Shown here: positions 35,141 to 43,632 of the stretch, piece by piece
How the letters are laid out: every line of letters starts with the position of its first letter
Numbering within the stretch: the stretch's first letter is position 1
Source: JAXGPX01 sp040766745
GTDB taxonomy: Bacteria; Bacillota; Sulfobacillia; Fermentithermobacillales; Fermentithermobacillaceae
Length of the DNA stretch: 64,000 nucleotides
Direction: 5' to 3'
NCBI GenBank assembly: GCA_040766745.1
Contig: JAXGPX010000004.1
Coordinates: forward strand, 1 to 64,000
The notes under the pieces: generated by a model
Databases searched by the model: none
The model's input: the letters and a program-made list of their open reading frames with translations, nothing else
What the model was told of the DNA's origin: nothing
Translations under genes and position numbers: made by a program

Positions 35141-35317
35141 GTTATCTATGAAAGCTTGTATAAGCGGTTGGTTCATGTAGTTCGGGTTCGCAATATCATT
35201 TCCCACCAGTATCTGGACATAAAGTGGGATTATATAAGGGACTTTTTAGTTCAAGATTCTGACGCGGTAAGGGTTTTCTTGCAGACCGTGGAGCGGTTTC
35301 TGAGAGTCCCGAATTAG
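35141..35317 (+). pseudogene. HepT-like (DUF86) toxin fragment
   Basis: A frame open up to 35315 reads SLYKRLVHVVRVRNIISHQY, then DIKWDYIRDFLVQDSDAVRV, and stops at TAG 35315-35317. RNIISH fits the RX4H active-site motif of HepT (HEPN) toxins, and the spacing to the helical tail matches. Only about 58 residues remain. The N-terminal half and the MNT antitoxin are absent, most likely removed by the adjoining IS256 insertion or a deletion. Confidence 0.45.
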
Positions 35318-35332
35318 AGGGTGTCGCACTAC

Positions 35333-35353
35333 TGAAGCGCCCCCCATTGTCAA
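35333..35353. repeat. Direct repeat flanking the IS256 region, copy 2
   Basis: Second copy of the element at 33638, with one extra C. After it the plus strand continues with AGACACGATCC. Same orientation as copy 1, so it is not a simple terminal inverted repeat. Confidence 0.6.
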
Positions 35354-35589
35354 GACACGATCCTGGGAGTTTATCCGAATGGCTCCTTTCATTGGGTTGC
35401 TGGTTTTTCGTTAACCCGCCCAGAGAAGCATGTGGCCGGATAATAGTGGGTATAGTTGGTTACATCAGATCCCCTTTGGTGTAAAGTACTTGTTGATATA
35501 GATATCCTCATACTTCAGGCTGCGGCACCCAAGAAAACTTGGAGCCAAATCAAAATATGCGATCATGTTGAAGACTGAAGGAGCCGGTC

Positions 35590-36190
35590 TGAGCGGTTTT
35601 GCTTGAACTGATCGCCAGGTTTGCGGTTACCCGGCAAAACGTTCTGCCAGTTGTACGTTGACTGGGCATCAGTAATTCTGGCTTGCGGTCCAGCTGCTGA
35701 AGATGTTCTGGGCTGAATGGTTTGGTTTCAATAGATCGCCAGGTTTGCGGTTACCCGGCAAAACGTTCTGCCAGTTGTACGTTGACTGGGCATCGGTAAT
35801 TCTGGCTTGCGGTCCAGCTGCTGAAGATGTTCTGGGCTGAATGGTTTGGTTTCAATAGATCGCCAGGTTTGCGGTTACCCGGTAGAACGTTCTGCCAGTT
35901 GTACGTTGGCTGGGCATAGGTAATTCTGGTTTGCGGTCCAGCTGCTGAAGATATTCTAGGCTGAACGGTTTGGTTTTAATAGATCGCCAGGTTTGTGGTT
36001 ACTCGATAGAACGTTCTGCCAGTTGTACGTTGACTGGGCATAGGTAATTGTGGTTTGCAGTTCACAGGGGAAGAATGGTGCCGGCTGAAGGGTCTGGAGG
36101 ATCGCTAGGCTGATGGTTTATTAGATGCCCCGTGCTGAAGAGTCTGGTCTAAATGGATCGCTAGTTTGATGGTTTGCTAGATGCCCTGTA
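35590..36190. repeat. Tandem repeat, 124-bp period, four copies plus degenerate tail
   Basis: The marker GATCGCCAGGTTTG starts at 35610, 35734, 35858 and 35982, each exactly 124 bp apart. Degenerate versions (GATCGCTAG) follow at about 36100 and 36156. The whole unit is conserved, including GTTCTGCCAGTTGTACGTTG, and copies 3 and 4 gather substitutions. Not a CRISPR, because no unit-specific spacer exists. Confidence 0.9.
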
Positions 36191-36643
36191 TGGAGATTAT
36201 GGCCATGTTGGTGAGAAAGATGCTTGGTGTTTTCGTTTCCCATTTCTGCGCAGCACCACCTGAAAATAGAATCCGGTGGAACCGAAATCTCCTTTGATCT
36301 GATAGAATATGGGGGAAAGGATGGTGCCATGATATCCGAAATTGACGCGCTCCAAGTAAAAGAACGATTTCGCAATCTCTCTCAGAAGACCCTAAACGAC
36401 CTTGTAAGATAGAGGAAGTGCAACGTTTCCAGTATCAAAAACCTGGCTGGTTTTCCCCTAACCATCGAGAGGGCATCCGAGCCCGAGTAGGCCCCGGCTT
36501 TCCTACACCGAAAAATCCACTAAGCCAGCATAACTCCAACAACAGCAGGAATTAGTCTTGTATTTCGAGAAACTTTACAGTAGATTTCTAAGTCTTAGGC
36601 TGATAGATGTATCCAGGTTAACTTAATGAGATGCACAATCCTT

Positions 36644-36729
36644 GCTTAACCTGATGTTCTTACAGCATGAGGGCTTGCATCTCCAGGAACTGCTTTCTCA
36701 GGTTTCTGGCTTAACCTGATGCTCTTACA
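36644..36729 (+). promoter_or_regulatory. brxF: Direct repeats upstream of brxF, candidate operator or promoter
   Basis: GCTTAACCTGATG(T/C)TCTTACA occurs at 36644 and 36709, 65 bp apart with one mismatch. The second copy ends 18 bp before the brxF start and contains TTACAAT, a -10-like hexamer. The paired copies suggest a bound regulator, perhaps the XRE protein at 47102. Confidence 0.45.
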
Positions 36730-36746
36730 ATACAAGGGGTGAGCAC

Positions 36747-37229
36747 ATGATTAAGGATACTGCCGATGAAGTCATAAGCAAGATGAACGACGTTGCCATG
36801 ATGTACCACCGCCTGGTGCTTTTAGTTGGCCAGCCGGGCAGTGGCAAGACCCGCGTGCTGAAGGAAGTCGAGAGGCTGACCGGAGCGCCCAGGGTCAATG
36901 TAAGCCTGGAATTGAGCAAGAGGCTACTGAACCTCACCCAGAAAGAGCGAAGCCTGCGAGCGGCTGCTGTTTTCGAGGACATGCTGTCTGAACTCCGCCG
37001 TGAAGACGGACGTTCTCTTGGGTCGGTTCTTCTTGATAACATAGAGGGTCTTTTTGATGTGTCCCTTGCACTTAATGTGTTGCAACTTTTGCAGAAAGCA
37101 TCTCGAAATACGACCCTGGTGGTTGCCTGGACAGGCAGCGTAAAGGATGGGTTTTTGACCTATGCACAGCCAGGCCATGCCGAGTATCAGCGGTATCCTA
37201 GTGAGGGGCTGGTGGTTGTGGAGGTTTGA
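36747..37229 (+). CDS. brxF: BREX-3 P-loop protein BrxF
   Basis: A 160-residue single-domain ATPase resembling BrxF, a small P-loop protein of type 3 BREX loci. The Walker A motif is GQPGSGKTR at residues 28-36. A Walker B-like stretch is SVLLDNIEGLFD near residue 96, and VVAWTGSV follows as a sensor-like segment. The ATG follows AAGGGGTGA. It is the first of four genes on the plus strand (brxF, SNF2 helicase, DUF1156 methylase, DUF499 ATPase). The role in BREX is not well understood; it may help the DUF499 ATPase load on DNA. Confidence 0.8.
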   Translation: MIKDTADEVISKMNDVAMMYHRLVLLVGQPGSGKTRVLKEVERLTGAPRVNVSLELSKRLLNLTQKERSLRAAAVFEDMLSELRREDGRSLGSVLLDNIEGLFDVSLALNVLQLLQKASRNTTLVVAWTGSVKDGFLTYAQPGHAEYQRYPSEGLVVVEV

Positions 37230-37331
37230 TGAGCCATTTCCTTCCTTACCTGGAGGAATCCCTTAGCTCCGCATAGAATCTATTCTCAACTCATTTTGTC
37301 ACAATATGCGGATAGAAGGGATGCTGGCTAG

Positions 37332-40300
37332 ATGGCCCGTTTGGAAGACTTAAGAAAGGGAGCCACCATCAGAGGTTTGGCCCTGAACCAGACTGTGACC
37401 ATTGTTGATACAAAACCGTATGGCCGGGATATAGTTCAGGTAGTGTACAGGGACCAGTCCGGAAACGTGTCTACCGAACTCGTGTTTCGCGACAGAGAAG
37501 ATTCCTTCGAGATTGTCGAGCCCGGCCAAGCCTGGGATCTGGATACAGACGGGCACCTGATTCGCCTGGTTTCAGAGGCCCTGAGAATTCGGTTGGCCCA
37601 CCTGTTTGATCCAATGGTTGCGGTTCATACATCTCTGATTGAGCCACTGCCTCACCAGATTACTGCAGTTTACGGTGAAATGCTAACTCGTCAGCCACTT
37701 CGTTTCTTGCTTGCTGATGATCCTGGCTCCGGGAAGACGATCATGGCCGGCCTGCTAATAAAGGAACTGATTATTAGAGGCGACGTTAATCGTTGTCTGG
37801 TGGTGTGCCCGGGCAGCCTTGTAGACCAGTGGCAAGATGAACTCTATAAGAGGTTTCAGCTGCCTTTTCAAATTCTGACCAACGATTCAATAGAGGCAGC
37901 AGTAACCGGCAATGCACTGGCCGAAATGCCTTTGGTCATAGCGCGGCTGGACAAACTGGCACGGAATGAAGATTTGCAGGCCAAACTGGCCGGTACAGAT
38001 TGGGACCTCGTCATATGCGATGAAGCTCACAAAATGTCAGCTTCTTTTTTTGGCGGAGATATTAAGGAAACAAAACGGTACAAGTTGGGTAAGATGCTTT
38101 CCGGCCTTACAAGACATTTCTTGTTAATGACTGCAACGCCTCATAGCGGTAAGGAAGAGGATTTTCAGCTTTTTATGGCCCTGCTTGACGGGGATCGTTT
38201 TGAAGGCCGTTTCAGGGATGGAGTACATACAGTAGATGTCTCGGATCTCATGCGCCGCATGGTTAAGGAGGATCTCCTTAGATTTGATGGCCGCCGCCTT
38301 TTTCCTGAAAGGCGGGCATATACAGTCAACTATCAACTGACTGACGCTGAGGCACAGCTGTATAAGGAAGTAACTGACTATGTCCGGGAAGAGTTTAACC
38401 GGGCCGATGCATTGGAGAATGATGGGCGGAGAGGTACAGTAGGATTTGCCCTTACGATTCTGCAGAGGCGGCTTGCTTCGTCGCCCGAGGCTATCTACCA
38501 GTCACTCAAGCGTAGGAGAGAACGCCTGGAAAGCCGTCTGCGCGAAGAAGAGCTTCGGAGGAGAGGCGAAAGATACGCCTTTGGATTTCCTGACCCTTTG
38601 TCCCTTACTGAAGATGATATCGAGGATTTGGATGAGTCGCCCGGTGAAGAAGTAGAGGCTTTGGAAGAGCAGATCGTTGATCAAGCCACGGCCGCCCGAA
38701 CCATCAGCGAGCTCAGGGCCGAGATAGGAATTCTGAAGAATCTCGAATCGCTGGCTTTGCAGGTTCGGCAGAGCGGCTCTGACAGGAAGTGGGATGAACT
38801 CTCCAGACTTCTTGAGAGCAGGGAATCTATGTTCGATGCTGAAGGTCGGAGGAGAAAACTTGTTATTTTCACCGAGCACAGGGACACCCTCAACTATCTT
38901 ACGCAGAGAATCAGGACTCTCCTTGGCCGCCCCGAAGCTGTAGTTAACATCCACGGAGGCATGGGCAGGGAAGAACGATTGAAAGCCCAGGAACTCTTTA
39001 CCCAGGACCCAGAGGTTCAAATCCTTGTGGCTACAGATGCTGCAGGAGAGGGGATCAACCTTCAGCGGGCTCACCTCATGGTTAACTACGATCTTCCGTG
39101 GAACCCAAACAGGATAGAACAACGATTTGGACGGATACACAGAATAGGCCAGACAGAAGTGTGTCATCTGTGGAATTTGGTTGCAGATGAGACCCGTGAA
39201 GGCGATGTTTACCTTACATTATTGCGCAAACTTGAGGCAGAGCGGGAGGCTTTGGGCGGCGGGGTTTTCGACGTGTTGGGCAAGGCCATAAGCGGTGTTG
39301 AACTCAGGAAACTTTTGATTGAAGCTGTTCGCTATGGCGATATGCCCGAAGTGAAAGCCCGGCTCAACCAAACAGTAGAAAATGCGCTTGACCGGAAACG
39401 TCTCCGCGCCCTTATACAGGAGCGGGCCCTTGCCACTGAGTCGTTAGGCGCCGCCCAGGTTTACAAGATTCGCGAAGACATGGAACGGGCTGAAGCCAGG
39501 CGTCTTCAACCTCATTTCATCGAGGCGTTTTTTCTTTCAGCATTCGAGCGTTTGGGCGGAACAATACGCGAGCGTGAGCCAAGGCGGTATGAGATCACTC
39601 ATGTTCCGTCAGTAATTAGAATCCGCGACCGTGTAATCGGGACGCGTGAAGCAGTTGTCTTGAGGTATGAGCGTGTATGCTTTGAAAAAGAACTTATAAA
39701 TGTTCCGGGGAAACCTCCAGCAGCCCTATTGTGTCCGGGACACCCGTTGCTTGATATTACAATTGACATAATTCTTGAAAAGCACAGAGGCCTTTTGCGG
39801 AAAGGTGCAGTGCTGGTAGATGAGAGCGATCCTGGAGATGCTCTGCGCTGGCTTTTTTATCTGGAGCATTCTATAAGGGATGCAAGATTGCTACCGGGGG
39901 GTCAACCAAGGGTTGTATCCAGAAGAATGCAGTTCGTGGAAATTGATGAGCATGGCAATGCTCACGAGGCAGGCTATGCCCCGTATCTCAATTATAGGCC
40001 TCTTACAGATAGAGAGAAGATACTGCTTGAACCGGCCCTTCAGGATATACCTACTGTGGAAGATGCCGAGGCCCAGGCTTCGTCGTACGCGATTCAAGAG
40101 ATTGTTCCAGGGCATTACGGTGAGGTAAAGAGGCGCAGGCTGGCACTGATTGAGAAGACCGCCGCTGCCGTCAGGGACAGGTTGACCAAAGAGATCAACT
40201 ACTGGGATCATAGAGCAGAACAGCTTAGACTTCAGGAACTAGCAGGGAAGGTCAATGCTAAGATAAATTCAGGGAAAGCACAACAGCGTGCCGATGAGCT

Positions 40301-40850
40301 GCAGGCGCGGCTAGAGAGAAGAATGAGGGAATTGTCTGAAGAAGTGAATCTTTCACCGCTTCCTCCGGTGCTGTTGGGACAGGTGCTTGTAATTCCGCAG
40401 GGCCTGCTGAATCGTCTGGTAGGTGATCTTGAGGGATCCCAGGTTAGTAACAGGGCTCGGGAAACCAAACGGGTTGAGATGATTGCTATGAAAGCTGTTC
40501 TAGAGGCAGAAAAAGAGCTGGGTTTTGAGCCTGTAGATGTCAGCGCCGATAAGTGCGGTTACGACATTGAATCCCGCGCGAAAGAGGGTCACCTGCGATT
40601 CATTGAAGTTAAGGGCAGGGTGACGGGAGCGGATACAGTTACTGTAACCAAGAACGAAATCCTAACTGCCCTGAACAAGCCGGATGATTTCATCCTGGCT
40701 CTGGTAGGGGTAGACGGTGACACAGCAGTTGGGATCCGATATGTAAAGAAGCCGTTCGGGCGGGAACCCGATTTTGGCGTTACTTCAGTAAACTATAACT
40801 GGGACGAGCTATGGGGCAGAGGGAAGGAGCCTGGTATTTCCAATGGTTAA
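37332..40850 (+). CDS. SNF2-type helicase with C-terminal DUF3883 nuclease-like domain (BrxHII-like)
   Basis: A 1172-residue superfamily-2 DNA translocase. Residues about 100-310 hold the first RecA domain, with DDPGSGKTIMAG near 130-142, ICDEAHKM near 230 and LMTATPHSG. A coiled-coil insert of some 110 residues (about 395-500) follows. The second RecA domain has ATDAAGEGINLQ and QRFGRIHRIGQ near 597. The C-terminus (about 1050-1150) is a DUF3883 domain, GYDIESRAKEGHLRFIEVKGR, which carries a PD-(D/E)XK-like Asp and ExK pattern. It may therefore both move along and cut DNA. The gene overlaps the methylase by eight bases, and the order fits BrxHII of type 3 BREX. Confidence 0.88.
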   Translation: MARLEDLRKGATIRGLALNQTVTIVDTKPYGRDIVQVVYRDQSGNVSTELVFRDREDSFEIVEPGQAWDLDTDGHLIRLVSEALRIRLAHLFDPMVAVHTSLIEPLPHQITAVYGEMLTRQPLRFLLADDPGSGKTIMAGLLIKELIIRGDVNRCLVVCPGSLVDQWQDELYKRFQLPFQILTNDSIEAAVTGNALAEMPLVIARLDKLARNEDLQAKLAGTDWDLVICDEAHKMSASFFGGDIKETKRYKLGKMLSGLTRHFLLMTATPHSGKEEDFQLFMALLDGDRFEGRFRDGVHTVDVSDLMRRMVKEDLLRFDGRRLFPERRAYTVNYQLTDAEAQLYKEVTDYVREEFNRADALENDGRRGTVGFALTILQRRLASSPEAIYQSLKRRRERLESRLREEELRRRGERYAFGFPDPLSLTEDDIEDLDESPGEEVEALEEQIVDQATAARTISELRAEIGILKNLESLALQVRQSGSDRKWDELSRLLESRESMFDAEGRRRKLVIFTEHRDTLNYLTQRIRTLLGRPEAVVNIHGGMGREERLKAQELFTQDPEVQILVATDAAGEGINLQRAHLMVNYDLPWNPNRIEQRFGRIHRIGQTEVCHLWNLVADETREGDVYLTLLRKLEAEREALGGGVFDVLGKAISGVELRKLLIEAVRYGDMPEVKARLNQTVENALDRKRLRALIQERALATESLGAAQVYKIREDMERAEARRLQPHFIEAFFLSAFERLGGTIREREPRRYEITHVPSVIRIRDRVIGTREAVVLRYERVCFEKELINVPGKPPAALLCPGHPLLDITIDIILEKHRGLLRKGAVLVDESDPGDALRWLFYLEHSIRDARLLPGGQPRVVSRRMQFVEIDEHGNAHEAGYAPYLNYRPLTDREKILLEPALQDIPTVEDAEAQASSYAIQEIVPGHYGEVKRRRLALIEKTAAAVRDRLTKEINYWDHRAEQLRLQELAGKVNAKINSGKAQQRADELQARLERRMRELSEEVNLSPLPPVLLGQVLVIPQGLLNRLVGDLEGSQVSNRARETKRVEMIAMKAVLEAEKELGFEPVDVSADKCGYDIESRAKEGHLRFIEVKGRVTGADTVTVTKNEILTALNKPDDFILALVGVDGDTAVGIRYVKKPFGREPDFGVTSVNYNWDELWGRGKEPGISNG

Positions 40851-43626
40851 GAAGAAACTCATTGAAGTATATATGCCACTTGATAGGATTAACTCTGAGT
40901 CTGCCCGCGAGAAGTCAATTAGGCATGGGCACCCGAGTACATTGCATTTATGGTGGGCCAGGCGGCCCCTGGCAGCATGTAGGGCTGTCTTGTTTGCCCA
41001 GCTTGTAGACGACCCTTCCAGCCACCCGGATAGGTTTCCAACACCAGAAGCTCAAAAAGCAGAGCGTAGGCGCCTGTGTGACATTATTGAAGAACTTGTT
41101 TTGTGGGAGAACGTCAACAACGAGGAAGTCCTTGCCAGGGCTAGACACGAAATACTCAAGAGCACAGGCTCACCGCCTCCACCGATATTGGATCCATTCT
41201 GTGGGGGAGGATCAATCCCCCTTGAAGCGCAGCGATTGGGGCTGGAAGCCCACGGCAGCGATCTTAATCCTGTTGCGGTGCTAATAACCAAAGCCTTAAT
41301 TGAGATACCTCCCAAGTTTGCAGGATTGCCTCCTGTTAACCCCAACGGGCAAGCAAGGATGATAGGTGGCGGATATCAGAGGGCCCAGGGGTTGGCTGAG
41401 GATATTCGTTATTACGGCAAATGGATGCGGGACGAGGCAGAGAAACGTATAGGCTATCTTTACCCAAAAGTGAAACTGCCTGAAGAAGAAGGCGGAGGCG
41501 AGGCAACAGTCATTGCCTGGCTTTGGGCGCGCACTGTGGCAAGTCCTAATCCCGCGTGTAACGGTGCTCATGTTCCGCTTGTACGGTCGTTCTACTTGTC
41601 CAAGAAGAAAGGCAGACAGGCATGGGTTGAGCCGGTTATAGATCGTAAACGGAATACATATCGCTTCGAAGTCCGATCAGGAGTGGGTAAACCGCGACAA
41701 GGTACAGTTAACCGCCGGGGAGGCACCTGCCTCTTGTCCGATGTGCCTATTCCGTTTGCCTACATTCGAGAAGAAGGAAAAGCCGGACGAATGGGCGTTA
41801 GACTAATGGCAGTGGTGGATGAGGGGGAAAGAGGAAGGCTCTATGTTTCGCCGGATCAGGCTTCAGTCGATGCGGCAAATTCTGCTGAACCTAGATGGAA
41901 ACCAGAACTACCCTTGCCCTTGAACCCAAGGGACTTCAAGACTCCCAATTATGGGATGAAAACCTTTGGCGATCTATTTACTCCTCGCCAGCTTGTTGCC
42001 CTTACCACTTTCAGCGACCTAGTTCAGGAGGCACGGACTAGGGTGCTTAGGGATGCCATTCAAGCAGGTATGGCAGATGACGGTATAGGTATAGACGAAG
42101 GCGGAACCGGGGCTGCGGCATATGCGGATGCGGTGGCGACGTACTTAGCGTTTGCAGTAGACCGTCTTGCAAACAGATCTAGCACCATCAGTATTTGGAA
42201 TACAACCGGGGAAAAGGTAGAGCAAACATTTGGCAGGCAGGCCATTCCCATGACATGGGACTTCGCCGAGGCAAATGTCATGAGTGACAGTACAGGTAGC
42301 TGGAGTGGTTCACTTGAGTGGATACCTCGCGTTCTTGAATCATTGCCGGCCATCATTCAAGGGTCTGCACGGCAACTTGATGCAATAGCTTTGGCCGGTG
42401 AAGAGGAAAAAATAATCGTTACTGATCCACCTTACTATGACAACATTGGATATGCTGATTTGTCAGATTTCTTCTATGTCTGGTTAAGACGTTCACTAGG
42501 AGGTATCTATCCTAGCATCTTCGGTACGGTACTTGTGCCAAAAGCCCAGGAACTTGTGGCGACCCCATATCGTTTTGACAATGATGCTGGCAAGGCAAGC
42601 CAGTTTTTTGAAGAAGGCCTGCTAGAGGTATTTAAGCGGATGAGGGTTATTCAGATACGCGATTATCCTTTGACACTGTTTTATGCATTCAAGCAAGCTG
42701 AAAAGCGTAGGGATGGAAACGGTGATTCGGTAGTTGTCTCCACAGGCTGGGAGAGCATGCTTGATGCATTGGTCCAGGCCGGATTCATGATAACTGGTAC
42801 TTGGCCGATGAGGACTGAACGGGATCAGGGGTTGAAGACAGGCGATAATGTGCTTGCTTCTTCCATCGTACTCGTCTGCCGCCCCCGTCCAAAGGATGCC
42901 CCTATGACCACCAGACGGGATTTCATGAACTCATTGATACGTGAATTGCCTGATGCGTTACGTAAACTCCAGGACGGCAATATCGCACCAGTGGATCTTG
43001 CACAAGCGGCTATAGGGCCTGGTATGGCGGTCTTTTCAAGATACAGCAAAGTGATAGAAGCAGATGGGTCTGCTATGTCAGTCCGCACGGCTCTTGCTCT
43101 TATCAATCAAATACTGGACGAGTATCTTACCGAGCAGGAAGGTGACTACGATCCTGATACTCGCTGGGCAGTTGCCTGGTTCGAGCAATACGGGTTCAAT
43201 GAAGGCCCTTACGGTATAGCCGAGACGCTATCCAAGGCCAAGAACATTTCAGTAGAGGGCCTGGAAGAAGCAGGAATCCTGGTTGCAAGAGGCGGCACTG
43301 TACGTCTTCTAGGCATTGATGAAATGGACCCTGATTGGGATCCTCATTCTGACAAACGGCTCACAGTGTGGGAAGCCGCGCAGCACTTGGTCAGAGCTCA
43401 CCAAGACGGCGGTGAGATGGCCGTTGCAGGACTACTCAAAAAACTTGGCTCGGTGGGCGAAATCGCCAGGCAGCTTGCATACAGGCTTTATGTGGTCTGT
43501 GAGCGAAAGGGCTGGGCGTCAGAAGGATATGTTTATAACGCATTGGTGGCTTCATGGTCAGAGATTACAAAGGAAGCCGGGCGCCTTCCTTCAGAATTCG
43601 TTCAGACGACTATGATAGAGGAGTGA
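40843..43626 (+). CDS. DUF1156 adenine-specific DNA methylase (PglXI-like)
   Basis: A 927-residue methylase. It opens with the DUF1156 signature LIEVYMPLDRINSESAREKS and HLWWARRPLAACRAVLFAQL. SAM-binding motif I is LDPFCGGGSIPLEA near residue 117 and the catalytic motif IV is VTDPPYYDNIGYAD near residue 528. The long separation of the motifs is normal for this family. In type 3 BREX the corresponding gene, PglXI, marks host DNA by N6-adenine methylation. It overlaps the helicase gene and ends seven bases before the ATPase ATG, so the three are co-translated. Confidence 0.88.
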   Translation: MVKKKLIEVYMPLDRINSESAREKSIRHGHPSTLHLWWARRPLAACRAVLFAQLVDDPSSHPDRFPTPEAQKAERRRLCDIIEELVLWENVNNEEVLARARHEILKSTGSPPPPILDPFCGGGSIPLEAQRLGLEAHGSDLNPVAVLITKALIEIPPKFAGLPPVNPNGQARMIGGGYQRAQGLAEDIRYYGKWMRDEAEKRIGYLYPKVKLPEEEGGGEATVIAWLWARTVASPNPACNGAHVPLVRSFYLSKKKGRQAWVEPVIDRKRNTYRFEVRSGVGKPRQGTVNRRGGTCLLSDVPIPFAYIREEGKAGRMGVRLMAVVDEGERGRLYVSPDQASVDAANSAEPRWKPELPLPLNPRDFKTPNYGMKTFGDLFTPRQLVALTTFSDLVQEARTRVLRDAIQAGMADDGIGIDEGGTGAAAYADAVATYLAFAVDRLANRSSTISIWNTTGEKVEQTFGRQAIPMTWDFAEANVMSDSTGSWSGSLEWIPRVLESLPAIIQGSARQLDAIALAGEEEKIIVTDPPYYDNIGYADLSDFFYVWLRRSLGGIYPSIFGTVLVPKAQELVATPYRFDNDAGKASQFFEEGLLEVFKRMRVIQIRDYPLTLFYAFKQAEKRRDGNGDSVVVSTGWESMLDALVQAGFMITGTWPMRTERDQGLKTGDNVLASSIVLVCRPRPKDAPMTTRRDFMNSLIRELPDALRKLQDGNIAPVDLAQAAIGPGMAVFSRYSKVIEADGSAMSVRTALALINQILDEYLTEQEGDYDPDTRWAVAWFEQYGFNEGPYGIAETLSKAKNISVEGLEEAGILVARGGTVRLLGIDEMDPDWDPHSDKRLTVWEAAQHLVRAHQDGGEMAVAGLLKKLGSVGEIARQLAYRLYVVCERKGWASEGYVYNALVASWSEITKEAGRLPSEFVQTTMIEE

Positions 43627-43632
43627 GTGAAC

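Larger units (their letters stand above)
35354..36746. other. Non-coding accessory spacer with tandem repeats
   Basis: About 1.4 kb without a supportable complete gene. It holds the 124-bp tandem repeat (35590-36190), a short open frame of 62 codons at 36224-36412 that has no ribosome site or family match, and the 21-bp direct repeats upstream of brxF. Confidence 0.5.

Noticed and set aside
35590..36190. CRISPR array from regularly spaced repeats
   Set aside because: The full 124-bp unit is conserved; there is no short repeat with variable spacers, and no cas gene is in the window.
36224..36412. 62-codon frame before brxF
   Set aside because: Starts at TTG without a ribosome site and shows no family match; possibly a remnant, but not supportable as a gene.
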